Of a stretch of 40,920 nucleotides of DNA, positions 7,943 through 17,111 are shown piece by piece. The notes below the pieces were generated by a model. It saw nothing but the letters and a program-made list of their open reading frames with translations, ran no database searches and was not told the DNA's origin. This DNA comes from Methanobacteriota archaeon. Its GTDB lineage: Archaea; Thermoplasmatota; Poseidoniia; Poseidoniales; Poseidoniaceae. The stretch spans positions 4,246-45,165 of the forward strand of contig PBMS01000022.1 of NCBI GenBank assembly GCA_002722695.1, in the 5' to 3' direction. How positions within the stretch are numbered: the first letter of the stretch is position 1; each line of letters starts with the position of its first letter. Position numbers and translations under genes: made by a program.

Positions 7943-10900
7943 ATGTTCTTCCGACCCCGTGGCTTTGGCATGGGGGACGTGCGTTTGAGCCGAGTCGTCC
8001 CCGCTGCACTGGTGTTGTTGCTTCTGCTCAATCTCGTTCCACTTCAGCACCACGATGTGCTGGGCGATGAGAGGGTTTCTCGAAGTCAAGGAAGCGACCC
8101 CGGGGTTTCCGACGTACCGACCTGGCGTGTGGGCGATCGGTGGATTTACTCTGGAACGTTCGACCCGAGCATTCTCGTGACCGACACCGGCGTTGACGCC
8201 ACGGTGGGCGAAATCCAAGGCGACACAACGTCCGAAGTGACCGCCATATCGATGCAAAACGTGGACAACATGTCCGTCCTGGCTTACACCCTCCGCTCCT
8301 CGGCCAACTTTGACAAGTCGGGCGTTTCACTGGAAGGTTTTGGTGGGAACGTCTACATTCAATACACCCAAACGGAGTATCTCCGAGTGAGTGATCTGGC
8401 GCCGATTCGAAGCGAGCTTGACATGTACATTCGATTTGTCCCAAGCGGCATCTCGTTCCTGGAGCAAATCCTCGGCGACATCACCATCACGACGACGTAT
8501 TCTCCGGTAAACGAGAACTACGATTTCCCGATGCGAGCCAACGAACGTTGGACCACCACAACGACGTCCACCTCCACGTGGTCGGGGCAAAGCGACTACA
8601 TCACGCCGTTTCCGCCTCCTGAAACCGACACCAACACGACCACATGGGTGGTGACGGATGTTGGAAAACCCTCCAACGATTTCGGCCTCACCACCGACTA
8701 CAACGGCTGCAATGCGTCTTACGAGATGACCTCCTACAACCGAGACGGTGTTTCGGAAGGTTATCGCTGGTATTGTCCAGAAGTCCGAAACTACGCATGG
8801 CTTCACACCTCAGAAGACATCGGTCTGACCATTGATTTCCGCTTGAAGCGGTACGACCCTGTGGGCGCCACGGGTGTGGAGCCCTACGGGAACCCCGGCG
8901 TTCGCGACGACTGCTTGGACGTGGCACCTGAGCGTCAAGTCACCGCCCTCAACACCCCCATGGAAGTGTGGGTGCACGCCTCAGCCTCTTGCTTCACCAA
9001 CCCGGCCGGTCAGACCGTCGAACTGCACCACGAGGTCGAAGGCATCGTCGCCACCATGACCACCGCCGCCAACGGCAGTGCATCGACCACCATCGACATA
9101 GGAGACGCACTTGATTCCTCGGCCACTCAGCTCGACTATGCAAGCCACGGCTTGGTGGCAAAATCGGGCAACAGTGTGGGCGCAGCGACCGTCACACTCG
9201 ACCAGTACCTCGTGGGTTTGGACGTGTTTGCTGATGAGGAAGCGACGGTCATCCTGCGAAATCGTAGCGGCGAAATCACGCCGTTGAATGCGCTCTCCGG
9301 ATACAACGTCCTGCCGGGCGACACGTTGGACATCGAGGTCTCCTTCAACAATCGCGGCATCTCAACCTCTTCCGCCACCGACGCCCGATTGACGCTGCCG
9401 GACGGCGTGGCCACCACCTATCAGCTCCCCGCTTTGCAAACCTATCAAGCGCACAAAGTCAACACGGTCTGGACCGTTCCTGAACAAACGGCCATCGGTC
9501 CACTTCAACTCCTCTGGGAGGCCGATGTTTCTCAGGTAAACAGCGCTGATGCAAATCTCCAGAACAACCTTGGAAGCGTCGATCTGTTCGTTGGGCGCCT
9601 CCCCACGCCCGTCGCCCAGGAAGCCGATGGGTTGACCCGTGAAGTCATTCTCATCAACGCCAGCGAGAGTTTCGATGAGGACGGCGGCGACGTGTCGTGC
9701 GAGTTCCTCGTTCCGTTTGATGACGGCACACGGATCTGGGATTATGAAAAGGTCGTTTCCCCCGCTTGCACGCTGAACTACACGTGGATCGACGACGGCG
9801 TTTACCCCGTGGAGATAACGGTCGAGGACGAAGAGCGAGACACGAGCGTCATGACCCTCAACGTCACCGTTGAAAACCGTGCCCCAAAGATTGAGGTTCG
9901 GAGTCAGCGAACCGAAGCAAAGGTGGAATACCCCATCACCCTGTACGCCTTCGCCAACGATTCAGATTCTGAAAAAGTGTGGCCCGGTGTGGTTGACGTG
10001 TACTGGCCCGGAGCCAACTGCAAGGAGGGCTACTACACCCGTGTTTGCACCACCACTTCAAACGTTGAGGGCTCCAAGACGTTCACGGCGGTGGGCACCG
10101 ACGACGACAGCGCAACGGCTTCGGCGACGTTTGACGTCGAATTCACCAACATTCAACCTCACAGCATCAACATTCAGATGGTGGACGAGGGCGGTCCCAT
10201 CGCCATGGACGCCCAAGACACATGGCAGGTGGTGGAAGACCAGTTCGTCAGCGTTCGAGGTCAAGCGCAAGACTCGGTTGACGACATCGAGGGACTCACG
10301 CACACATGGTGGCCCGACGATGCTCAACCGTCACTCATTCGTGTGTTCGACGGACGGACCTCAGAGTACGACATGGTGTGGTTTGAGGCTGGCCTTCACA
10401 AGATGAGGCTGGAGGTCACCGATTCAGAAGGCGCCTCGAGCGGCGTGGAGGAGCGCTGGGTAAACGTCCAAAATCTTCCGCCGACCATCGAGCCCATCGC
10501 ACCCGTTCTTCCCGTCGCAGAAGGCCAAACGGTCAGCGTCTCGGGTCGCTCATCCGACACGCCCTCCGATCTCTCCACGCTGATTCGATGCTGGGACATT
10601 GACCCGAGCATGGATTCCGACGACATTGGAAGTGCGGACGACGATTGCGACGTGATCGGCGACAACCTCACCGTGGCGTGGAACCGCAGCGGCACCCAGA
10701 AACTCGTGTACCACGTCACCGATGACGACGGTGCCACCACCAGCGAGGTGCTCGAGGTGCTGGTGCTCAACACCCCACCCATCGTGAGGACAACCACCTT
10801 TTCCTGCGTCGCCTACGCCAACTGCCTGTTGGATGCGAGCAGCACGTGGGACGCTGAGAACGACATCAAAGACCTCACCGTGGCGTGGGACATCGATGTT

Positions 10901-11458
10901 TCCGTGGACAGCAATGAAGACGGCATTCCCGACAACGATGCAGATCTCATTGGCAAAACCGTGTCGTACATGTTCAAAGAAGACGGTCTCCACTCCGTGA
11001 AGGTCATGGCCTGGGACGAAGACCCTGAACGACCCGGCATGAAGGTCATCACGTTCGCTGTGCTGCCAGCCGACCGTACACCGATCGAAAACCTCGGCGC
11101 TGCCCTGGTGGGCGAAGAGGCGAGCCCCGTCGCCCAGCTGAGTCTCCTCGCAGCGATGCTGCTGCTGGTTCTCCTGTTCTCCAGGCGAGGACGAAAAGCT
11201 GAGCCAACCGATGCATGGGACAAGGTTTCGGACGCGCTGACGGTTGGGCTGTTCACCGACCGAGAGGAGCAGGTCAAACAAAAACGTCCAGAAGGCCCGC
11301 CACCCGACTACCTGTTCCAATCCGACCTGCAAACCGCACCGTCCGGCACCGTGGCGGACCACAACGGACCACCGCTGCCGCCGTCTGGACTGCCGGAGGG
11401 ATGGACGATGGAGCAATGGGAGCACTACGGACAGCAATTTTTGGATTCACAGGCCTGA
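7943..11458 (+). CDS. Large secreted, membrane-anchored surface protein with CARDB-like and PKD-like domains (paralogue 1)
   Basis: A 1171-residue surface protein. A basic N-terminus and a hydrophobic stretch (about residues 19-33) form a signal sequence. Residues about 60-310 form a domain shared with the next gene, opening with the pattern WRVGDRWIY. A CARDB/adhesion-like segment follows (about 410-550), then five PKD-like beta-sandwich domains, several ending in a DDDGA-type turn and containing Asp-rich, calcium-binding-like loops. One transmembrane helix lies near 1062-1079, followed by a basic stop-transfer RRGRK and a cytoplasmic tail of about 90 residues ending in GLPEGWTMEQWEHYGQQFL. 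No catalytic motif is seen, so adhesion, S-layer or substrate-binding roles are all possible. Function is inferred from architecture only. Confidence 0.85.
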   Translation: MFFRPRGFGMGDVRLSRVVPAALVLLLLLNLVPLQHHDVLGDERVSRSQGSDPGVSDVPTWRVGDRWIYSGTFDPSILVTDTGVDATVGEIQGDTTSEVTAISMQNVDNMSVLAYTLRSSANFDKSGVSLEGFGGNVYIQYTQTEYLRVSDLAPIRSELDMYIRFVPSGISFLEQILGDITITTTYSPVNENYDFPMRANERWTTTTTSTSTWSGQSDYITPFPPPETDTNTTTWVVTDVGKPSNDFGLTTDYNGCNASYEMTSYNRDGVSEGYRWYCPEVRNYAWLHTSEDIGLTIDFRLKRYDPVGATGVEPYGNPGVRDDCLDVAPERQVTALNTPMEVWVHASASCFTNPAGQTVELHHEVEGIVATMTTAANGSASTTIDIGDALDSSATQLDYASHGLVAKSGNSVGAATVTLDQYLVGLDVFADEEATVILRNRSGEITPLNALSGYNVLPGDTLDIEVSFNNRGISTSSATDARLTLPDGVATTYQLPALQTYQAHKVNTVWTVPEQTAIGPLQLLWEADVSQVNSADANLQNNLGSVDLFVGRLPTPVAQEADGLTREVILINASESFDEDGGDVSCEFLVPFDDGTRIWDYEKVVSPACTLNYTWIDDGVYPVEITVEDEERDTSVMTLNVTVENRAPKIEVRSQRTEAKVEYPITLYAFANDSDSEKVWPGVVDVYWPGANCKEGYYTRVCTTTSNVEGSKTFTAVGTDDDSATASATFDVEFTNIQPHSINIQMVDEGGPIAMDAQDTWQVVEDQFVSVRGQAQDSVDDIEGLTHTWWPDDAQPSLIRVFDGRTSEYDMVWFEAGLHKMRLEVTDSEGASSGVEERWVNVQNLPPTIEPIAPVLPVAEGQTVSVSGRSSDTPSDLSTLIRCWDIDPSMDSDDIGSADDDCDVIGDNLTVAWNRSGTQKLVYHVTDDDGATTSEVLEVLVLNTPPIVRTTTFSCVAYANCLLDASSTWDAENDIKDLTVAWDIDVSVDSNEDGIPDNDADLIGKTVSYMFKEDGLHSVKVMAWDEDPERPGMKVITFAVLPADRTPIENLGAALVGEEASPVAQLSLLAAMLLLVLLFSRRGRKAEPTDAWDKVSDALTVGLFTDREEQVKQKRPEGPPPDYLFQSDLQTAPSGTVADHNGPPLPPSGLPEGWTMEQWEHYGQQFLDSQA
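9604..11076 (+). repeat. Five tandem PKD-like domains in paralogue 1
   Basis: Five degenerate protein repeats of about 90-100 residues, separated by NRAP, NIQP, NLPP and NTPP type junctions. Each has the PKD-like pattern of an Asn/Asp/Ser-rich first strand (for example NASESFDEDGG) and a closing V-x-D-x-D/E segment. Repeats 4 and 5 carry Asp-rich loops that begin with WDID. Confidence 0.7.
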
Positions 11459-11508
11459 GGATAACGAAGAGGACATTCACTTTTGTATCAGGAGTGCGAC
11501 CAAGGAAT

Positions 11509-14500
11509 ATGTTCGGCCGGACCTGCCAAGCGACCCTTCTCATCGCCCTTTTCCTCGCTTCTTTAGGAACGGGCGTAGTACAATCCTCGTATGGACTTGA
11601 TGAATCACCAACCCAGCAACGCTCTGAGAGCGTGAGTGGTGTGGTGGACATCCCAAACTACCGCATCGGCGATGAATGGGTCTATGAAACCCAATTTGAC
11701 GTCGCCCAACTCATTGCACAAGCCAACGTCTCCGCCCAGTTGAACACGCTCACGGGCGACACCACCAACGAGGTGACGGACATCACCTACACCACGGACA
11801 CCGATGGAACCACGGTTCTCACCTACGAAGTCGACATTTCAGGTACCTTCACCAGCGCCACCGCAAGCGACAGATGCGGTGCAAGCCTTGAAGGGAACAC
11901 CGGTCGACTCAACATTGACTACCAGGGCCTCGACGTGATCCGTGCTCGGGATCTGGCACTCATCACCTCGGATTTCTTCCTCGGTGTGGATTTCATTCCC
12001 TGCGTTTTCGGAGCCCCACTGGGTTTCCTAAAGCAGGATCTCGGGGACTTGACCTTCAACAATTCCTACTCGCCAGCCAAGGAAAGACATGACTTCCCGC
12101 TCAAAACTGGAGACCAGTGGTACATGCCCTTCAGCGCCACGACCGTGGTGTCCGGGTCGTCCGATTACTTCGATCCGTCTCAATTCGATTCGACCGAAGC
12201 AGAAAACAACTCCTGGCAAGTTATCAAAAATGAAGCCCCGAATGAAGATGAATACACGCCCCAGTACACGGGTTGCGACGACTCCTACAAAATCGCCGAA
12301 TGGAACGCAACGGGCGTAAACTCTGGATTCAACTGGTACTGTCCTGCGGTACGAGGAAGCGTTTGGAACAAAATCATCAACCCTGCTGGATTCTCAATCG
12401 ACTGGATTTTGAAGACCTACAACCCCTCGGATTCCAACAACGTCGTCGCCTCATCGTCGCCGGGGGGCAGGAACACACAGATCAACGTTCAAACCACCAC
12501 AACGGCCACCCTGCCCAACGCTGTTGAACAACTTTCAATCGACTACACTGTGGCAGGCTCGCCGGTCATACCCATCAAAAACACCAATCTCCAACTCCGC
12601 TATGAAATCGCAAACACCATCACCAACCCCACGACCGACAACAACGGCCAGGCACAGGTGGCCCTGAACGTCTCGGACCAGGTTGACGACACGATAACAC
12701 AGAGCGATCACACCAGCAACGGGGTGGTCGTTTACGACCCGGTTGACCGGGTGGTAGGAGCGACAACGGTGGTCCAAGACCTGAGCGTGGTTGGCGTGGA
12801 TTTGGTTGCCCAAGCGAACTCGGTCATCGTTGAGCGGACGCGCAACGGAAGCACAACAACGCTCAGCGCCTCCATTGGATACAACGCACTCCCGGGCGAT
12901 GTTCTCAGTTTTTCTCTTCCTGCACAGAACCGCGGAGTGCTTACGGCCCCCTCCACGTTCATGGAGATTGAGACCCCGGACGGCGTCGTGACCCGAGAAG
13001 CGCTCTCCGCCATCGCACCCTACGCTGAGGAACGGTTGGAAGTGGACTGGTCCGTTCCCACCGACATGGCGATCGGCACCGCTGACATGTCGTTCACCGT
13101 TGACCCTGATGAGAACGTCACCGCCGATGCCAATCGGAGCAACAACGCTGCATCGTTGTCCATCTTCATCGGCCGCGCACCCACCGCTGATTTGCAGGTT
13201 GACGAAGGGAAATACACCTTCGAGAACATCACCTTGAACGCCTCTGAGAGCTTTGATATCGATGGCGGAAGCGTTGATTGTCGATTTGAAATTGAATCTC
13301 GAGTTGGTCTCATCGACGTCATTGAGGCCCCGGATTGCTGGACGCAGTGGAACTGGTCCAACAGCGGCACGTGGAGCGTCAAAGTGATCGTCATCGACGA
13401 AGAGTTGGACACGGACGAAGTGCAGGTGGACGTGGTGGTTCTGAATCGGGCTCCGGTGTTCAACCTCACACACCCGACCTCGGTTGAAGTGGAATCCCCC
13501 ATCACCGCACAAGCGGTGAACATCGAAGACATCGACACCTCGTCGCCATCCGGTCAGCAAGTCACGATATCATGGCCGGGGTTGGATTGCGACGAGGGAA
13601 TTACCCAACCCACGTGCACGTTTACGCCCACCGTTGAAGGTCCGCTCAACATCACCGCCATCGCCACCGATGACGACGGGGACACCACCATCATCTACGG
13701 GGAAGTGATGGTCCTCAACATCCCTCCAACCATCACGCCGCCCACCCTGTTCAAAGGCGGAGAGGAAATCGTTGCGGATGAAAACGGGACTTGGCATCTC
13801 AACGAAGACGAAGTGGCCCTTCTGAAGGCGGTTGCAACCGACTCTGCCAACGATGCAGGAACCGTCATTGTCGAGTGGCACCCCTCGCTTGCCGATGAGA
13901 ACTGGACCATCAGCAGCATCGGTGTGGCCTCGTCTGAGCCGGTCTCATGGAACACCTCCGGGATGCACACCGTGCAGGTGCGGGCCATCGACGACGACGG
14001 TGCCTCATCGGAACTGCAGCAAGCCACCGTGATGATTCACAACGTTGCACCGAGCGTTTCCGGACTGCCAGGCAACACACCCGTCTTTGAAGACGATCCG
14101 CTCGACCTGACGGTCGTGCCCAGCGACACACCCTCGGACATTGACACGCTGGAGGTGTGTTGGGATCTGGACGCAAATGTGGACGGGGACAACGACGGTG
14201 TGGCCGACAACGACTGCGAGCAAACCGGAGATTCCATTGTGGCATCGTGGTCCACCGAAGGCATTCGAATGATTACGGTAACCGTCACGGACGACGACGG
14301 AGCCTCGGCTCAACAAAGCATGAACGTCAGTGTACTGAATTTGCCCCCGACCGCCGTTATCGCAGAACTCACACCTCTTGACGGCCTCACAGAAGGCGAC
14401 AACCTCACCCTCACTGGGTTGAACTCAAGCGATACCGAGGGCGACAAACTTACCCTTGCTTATCGGTGGGACGCGTCGTTCTTGGACAGCGATCTTGACG

Positions 14501-15144
14501 GCGAGAAAACGGGGGATGACGACCATGTTGGAGACACATGGACCGTTGAAGACCTGCCAGCAGGGACCCACACCTTCGTGTTGACCATCACGGACGACAA
14601 CGGGCTCACAAGCCAGGTCGAAATGATCATCTCTGTCGCAGAAGCACCACCGGACGGAATCTTTGAGACCATCAGCACCGCCGTTGGTGGCACCACGACC
14701 GCCATCGTTCTGGGTTTGCTTGGATTCATCATCGTGGGCTTGGTGCTCTTTTTGCTCTTCACTCGCCGAGGCAGCTCCGACCTGGAGGACTTCAGCGTGT
14801 TTGAACAGGGCCAGCTCGCCACAGCCCAGAAACCGGTCGCAGTCCTGCCAGAGGAGCAGCCAGCGGTCCAACCGGCGCAGACCGAGCCAATGGCAACTCA
14901 AGCCACACCCACCGACGCCTACGCCTCTCCGGTTGAAGCCCCCGCTCCTGAGAACACTGGCCCGCCGCTGCCCGCAACCGGGCTACCCGATGGTTGGACC
15001 ATGGAACAGTGGAACTACTACGGCGCACAGTGGCTCGAGGCCAATCAGCCCGCTCCTGCCCCTGTTCAACCCATAGTTTCACAAACTCCACCAGCCACTG
15101 ACGCTCCAGAGTTGCAATCGTTGCTCGACGATTTGGACTTCTGA
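11509..15144 (+). CDS. Large secreted, membrane-anchored surface protein with CARDB-like and PKD-like domains (paralogue 2)
   Basis: A 1211-residue paralogue of the preceding gene, separated by 50 bases. It has the same order: signal peptide (residues 1 to about 30, hydrophobic TLLIALFLASLG), an N-terminal domain opening with YRIGDEWVY and containing the shared NWYCPAVR-type signature, a CARDB-like segment, five PKD-like domains and one membrane helix near 1064-1084 followed by TRRGSS. The cytoplasmic tail of about 127 residues is Pro/Gln/Ala-rich and contains GLPDGWTMEQWNYYGAQWL, then ends in an acidic LLDDLDF. The start is ATG 11509; a GTG at 11494 in frame is possible. The domain-by-domain match shows a tandem duplication of a whole gene. 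Function is not known beyond a surface role. Confidence 0.85.
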   Translation: MFGRTCQATLLIALFLASLGTGVVQSSYGLDESPTQQRSESVSGVVDIPNYRIGDEWVYETQFDVAQLIAQANVSAQLNTLTGDTTNEVTDITYTTDTDGTTVLTYEVDISGTFTSATASDRCGASLEGNTGRLNIDYQGLDVIRARDLALITSDFFLGVDFIPCVFGAPLGFLKQDLGDLTFNNSYSPAKERHDFPLKTGDQWYMPFSATTVVSGSSDYFDPSQFDSTEAENNSWQVIKNEAPNEDEYTPQYTGCDDSYKIAEWNATGVNSGFNWYCPAVRGSVWNKIINPAGFSIDWILKTYNPSDSNNVVASSSPGGRNTQINVQTTTTATLPNAVEQLSIDYTVAGSPVIPIKNTNLQLRYEIANTITNPTTDNNGQAQVALNVSDQVDDTITQSDHTSNGVVVYDPVDRVVGATTVVQDLSVVGVDLVAQANSVIVERTRNGSTTTLSASIGYNALPGDVLSFSLPAQNRGVLTAPSTFMEIETPDGVVTREALSAIAPYAEERLEVDWSVPTDMAIGTADMSFTVDPDENVTADANRSNNAASLSIFIGRAPTADLQVDEGKYTFENITLNASESFDIDGGSVDCRFEIESRVGLIDVIEAPDCWTQWNWSNSGTWSVKVIVIDEELDTDEVQVDVVVLNRAPVFNLTHPTSVEVESPITAQAVNIEDIDTSSPSGQQVTISWPGLDCDEGITQPTCTFTPTVEGPLNITAIATDDDGDTTIIYGEVMVLNIPPTITPPTLFKGGEEIVADENGTWHLNEDEVALLKAVATDSANDAGTVIVEWHPSLADENWTISSIGVASSEPVSWNTSGMHTVQVRAIDDDGASSELQQATVMIHNVAPSVSGLPGNTPVFEDDPLDLTVVPSDTPSDIDTLEVCWDLDANVDGDNDGVADNDCEQTGDSIVASWSTEGIRMITVTVTDDDGASAQQSMNVSVLNLPPTAVIAELTPLDGLTEGDNLTLTGLNSSDTEGDKLTLAYRWDASFLDSDLDGEKTGDDDHVGDTWTVEDLPAGTHTFVLTITDDNGLTSQVEMIISVAEAPPDGIFETISTAVGGTTTAIVLGLLGFIIVGLVLFLLFTRRGSSDLEDFSVFEQGQLATAQKPVAVLPEEQPAVQPAQTEPMATQATPTDAYASPVEAPAPENTGPPLPATGLPDGWTMEQWNYYGAQWLEANQPAPAPVQPIVSQTPPATDAPELQSLLDDLDF
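13180..14655 (+). repeat. Five tandem PKD-like domains in paralogue 2
   Basis: Five protein repeats in the same order as in paralogue 1, with junctions NRAP, NIPP, NVAP and NLPP and closing turns such as TDDDGD, DDDGAS and TDDNGL. Repeats 4 and 5 carry Asp-rich loops (VDGDNDGVADND and DSDLDGEKTGDDD) resembling calcium-binding DxDxDG motifs. Confidence 0.7.
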
Positions 15145-15153
15145 GGAAGGGAC

Positions 15154-15729
15154 ATGGGAAGTTTATGGCAGTTTTTCGGTTTGCCTGACCCCGAAGGCGG
15201 CGCTCCAACCTCTCGTGCACCACCCGGCGCAGCACCAACCTCCAATGAACCGGTGTCGTTGTCGACAGGTGAACCCAACGCCACACCGTCGCAGCCGGTC
15301 CTCAAGGAAAACGAACGTGAACCTCCTGCGCACAACCTCAGTGGACTGCGAACCCCGCCACCTGCGTGGAACGGACCGCTCACCCCAGACGGAGAAGCGT
15401 TCCACGATCTTGGCTTCGTGGTTCAACGAAACCAGCCTCTTCCAAACAAAGCCCTGCGGTACATCGCGCCGGACGTGATGAAACGCATTCCCACGACGGC
15501 GATGTTGGAGCGCGTGCTGCAGGGTGACACCGCCATTGTGGACCTTCGCTCATTGGTGCACATGGAAAGCCATCAAATGGCGTGTCGTCGAGAGATCAAG
15601 CACATGGCCGACCAGGCTCGCGTCAACGTGTTCTCCCTTGATGCGGAGGACAAGTTGCTGATGATTCCCGGTCAAAACGTGGTGGTCGACATGGAACGTC
15701 ATGAACTCGGCCTGACCCCGCTGCTTTGA
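15154..15729 (+). CDS. sepF: SepF-like cell division protein (DUF552)
   Basis: Probable FtsZ membrane anchor and division-ring organiser. The 191-residue protein opens with MGSLWQFFGL, a short amphipathic segment like the membrane-targeting helix of SepF. A disordered Pro-rich linker follows (about 15-90), then a C-terminal SepF domain (about 98-185) with the strand-helix-strand pattern around GDTAIVDLRSL, a helix with REIKHMADQ, and the final strand LLMIPGQNVVVD. It starts nine bases after paralogue 2, with a purine-rich ribosome-binding sequence that includes the upstream stop codon (TGAGGAAGGG), so it is likely co-translated with the surface proteins. Archaeal SepF homologues are known FtsZ anchors; the assignment here rests on the fold pattern and the N-terminus. 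Confidence 0.82.
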   Translation: MGSLWQFFGLPDPEGGAPTSRAPPGAAPTSNEPVSLSTGEPNATPSQPVLKENEREPPAHNLSGLRTPPPAWNGPLTPDGEAFHDLGFVVQRNQPLPNKALRYIAPDVMKRIPTTAMLERVLQGDTAIVDLRSLVHMESHQMACRREIKHMADQARVNVFSLDAEDKLLMIPGQNVVVDMERHELGLTPLL

Positions 15730-16296
15730 TCACTGCGTGGACGCTAGGGTTTCAAGGAATTCCATGGCCCCCGCTGCAAGCCCCAAAACCGTGCATTCTT
15801 GCCCCTCCACCAGACGGGCATGCTCACCCATGGGACCTGCAAGGTCGTATCCCCCTGCTTTTCCGACCCATGAATTTGAAGTGAGCAGGGCTTCCAATTC
15901 ACCGGAGGTCAATTCAGGTACCGAGACCAAGGCGGACTCGCACCATTGATGCCATGCGCCGTTCCATCGAACGGCTGTGGCCGACCAAACCTGATGCATG
16001 CGGCCGCTCAGTCGCACAAGCATGGTGGCGGCATGGGCAAGGTCTCGAGGTTTCCCCATGCTCAAGGAATGCTCATCGGGATCGCTGAGCATGGTGTCGG
16101 CAACAATGACGAGCGAGTGATTGGTTTCGGGAAGAGCTTCGGCTTTCCGGAGACACACCGCCAAAACCTGTTGCTCAACGGTTCCTGACGGAGGGGTCTC
16201 GTCAACACCCACGAGCCCCTCATGATGGAGGTTCGGAAAAAGCGGTTGAAGCAAGGCGCACCGTCGCGGTGAATTCGACGCCAACCAGACATCCAT
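15730..16296 (-). CDS. maf: Maf-like nucleotide pyrophosphatase
   Basis: Predicted to hydrolyse non-canonical or modified nucleoside triphosphates to monophosphates (house-cleaning). The 188-residue protein has the family opening LASNSPRR (5-12), the Glu/Asp pair in VDETPP (37-42), and the central VVADTMLSDP motif with the catalytic Asp. A later GKAGGYDLAG corresponds to the conserved KAGAYxIQG segment. It is convergent with sepF, the two stop codons being directly adjacent. ATG 16296 begins right at the first beta-strand, typical for Maf. Confidence 0.92.
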   Translation of the reverse strand: MDVWLASNSPRRCALLQPLFPNLHHEGLVGVDETPPSGTVEQQVLAVCLRKAEALPETNHSLVIVADTMLSDPDEHSLSMGKPRDLAHAATMLVRLSGRMHQVWSATAVRWNGAWHQWCESALVSVPELTSGELEALLTSNSWVGKAGGYDLAGPMGEHARLVEGQECTVLGLAAGAMEFLETLASTQ

Positions 16297-16388
16297 GTTA
16301 CGATGAGCCGGACGAGGGCCTTGGAGATTCCCATGGTTTGCATGGGTGATATTGAAGAATCATCCGGACAACCGAAGAAGCGAGCCGC

Positions 16389-17108
16389 ATGTCCGAGATT
16401 GAACGCATCCCAACCCATGTCGAAGGACTGGACGAAAAAATGCAGGGCGGTATCCCGCAGGGACACATCAGCATCGTCGCTGGAGCCTCCGGCGCAATGA
16501 AGTCAAGCCTGACCTTTTCGATGCTCTACAACGCTGTGCTCTACGGCGAGACGAGCGGCATCTACGTCACCCTCGAGCAGGGGAAGGATTCTCTCCGCTC
16601 GCACATGGCCAACATGGGGATGAACGTCGACGACCCTCGAGTTCGAAACCGAATCGCCATCATCGATCTGGCCGATCTTCGAGTTCAACTCGACGAGCAA
16701 GGCATGACCAATCGGGTGGACTGGATGGGACAACTCATCAAACAGTTGACGTCCTATCGACAGTCCATCGGGTTTGAGCTGTTGGTGTTTGACTCCCTGG
16801 GCGCCTTCTTCACCTTGACCAAGATGGACAATCCACGCGACGAAATTTTCCGCTTGTTCGAAGCCGTTCGACGACTTGAGTTGACCTCGTTCTTCATTTG
16901 CGAGATGACGGGTGAGGACCACAAGCAATTCGGCGAATACGGGGTCGAGGACTACCTGTCGGACGGCGTGATGCATCTTGTCATGGAGCGGGACGGGGAC
17001 GATGTCAGGCGAAAGTTAGGCATCGTCAAGATGCGACACACCAACCACCTTTTGGGCTACAAACCGTTCAATTGGAAAGAAAGCGAACAGCGCTTCACCA
17101 TCATCTGA
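16389..17108 (+). CDS. KaiC-like RecA-superfamily ATPase
   Basis: A 239-residue single-domain ATPase of the KaiC/RadA-related group found widely in archaea. The Walker A region is AGASGAMKSS (31-40), where the usual Gly before Lys is replaced by Met; similar MKS forms occur in some archaeal KaiC-like proteins. The segment VTLEQGKD (60-67) matches the KaiC catalytic Glu region, and Walker B is LLVFDS (131-136). There is no second KaiC domain and no C-terminal phosphorylation segment. The role is unknown; archaeal relatives are linked to signalling and to motility regulation. It is divergent from maf and convergent with glmS. Confidence 0.85.
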   Translation: MSEIERIPTHVEGLDEKMQGGIPQGHISIVAGASGAMKSSLTFSMLYNAVLYGETSGIYVTLEQGKDSLRSHMANMGMNVDDPRVRNRIAIIDLADLRVQLDEQGMTNRVDWMGQLIKQLTSYRQSIGFELLVFDSLGAFFTLTKMDNPRDEIFRLFEAVRRLELTSFFICEMTGEDHKQFGEYGVEDYLSDGVMHLVMERDGDDVRRKLGIVKMRHTNHLLGYKPFNWKESEQRFTII

Positions 17109-17111
17109 GGT

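Noticed and set aside
12535-13560. Long open frame of 341 codons on the minus strand inside the second surface-protein gene
   Set aside because: It is antisense to a gene with signal peptide, paralogue and domain structure. Its translation is His/Val/Arg-rich with no known motif, typical of a shadow frame in GC-rich DNA.
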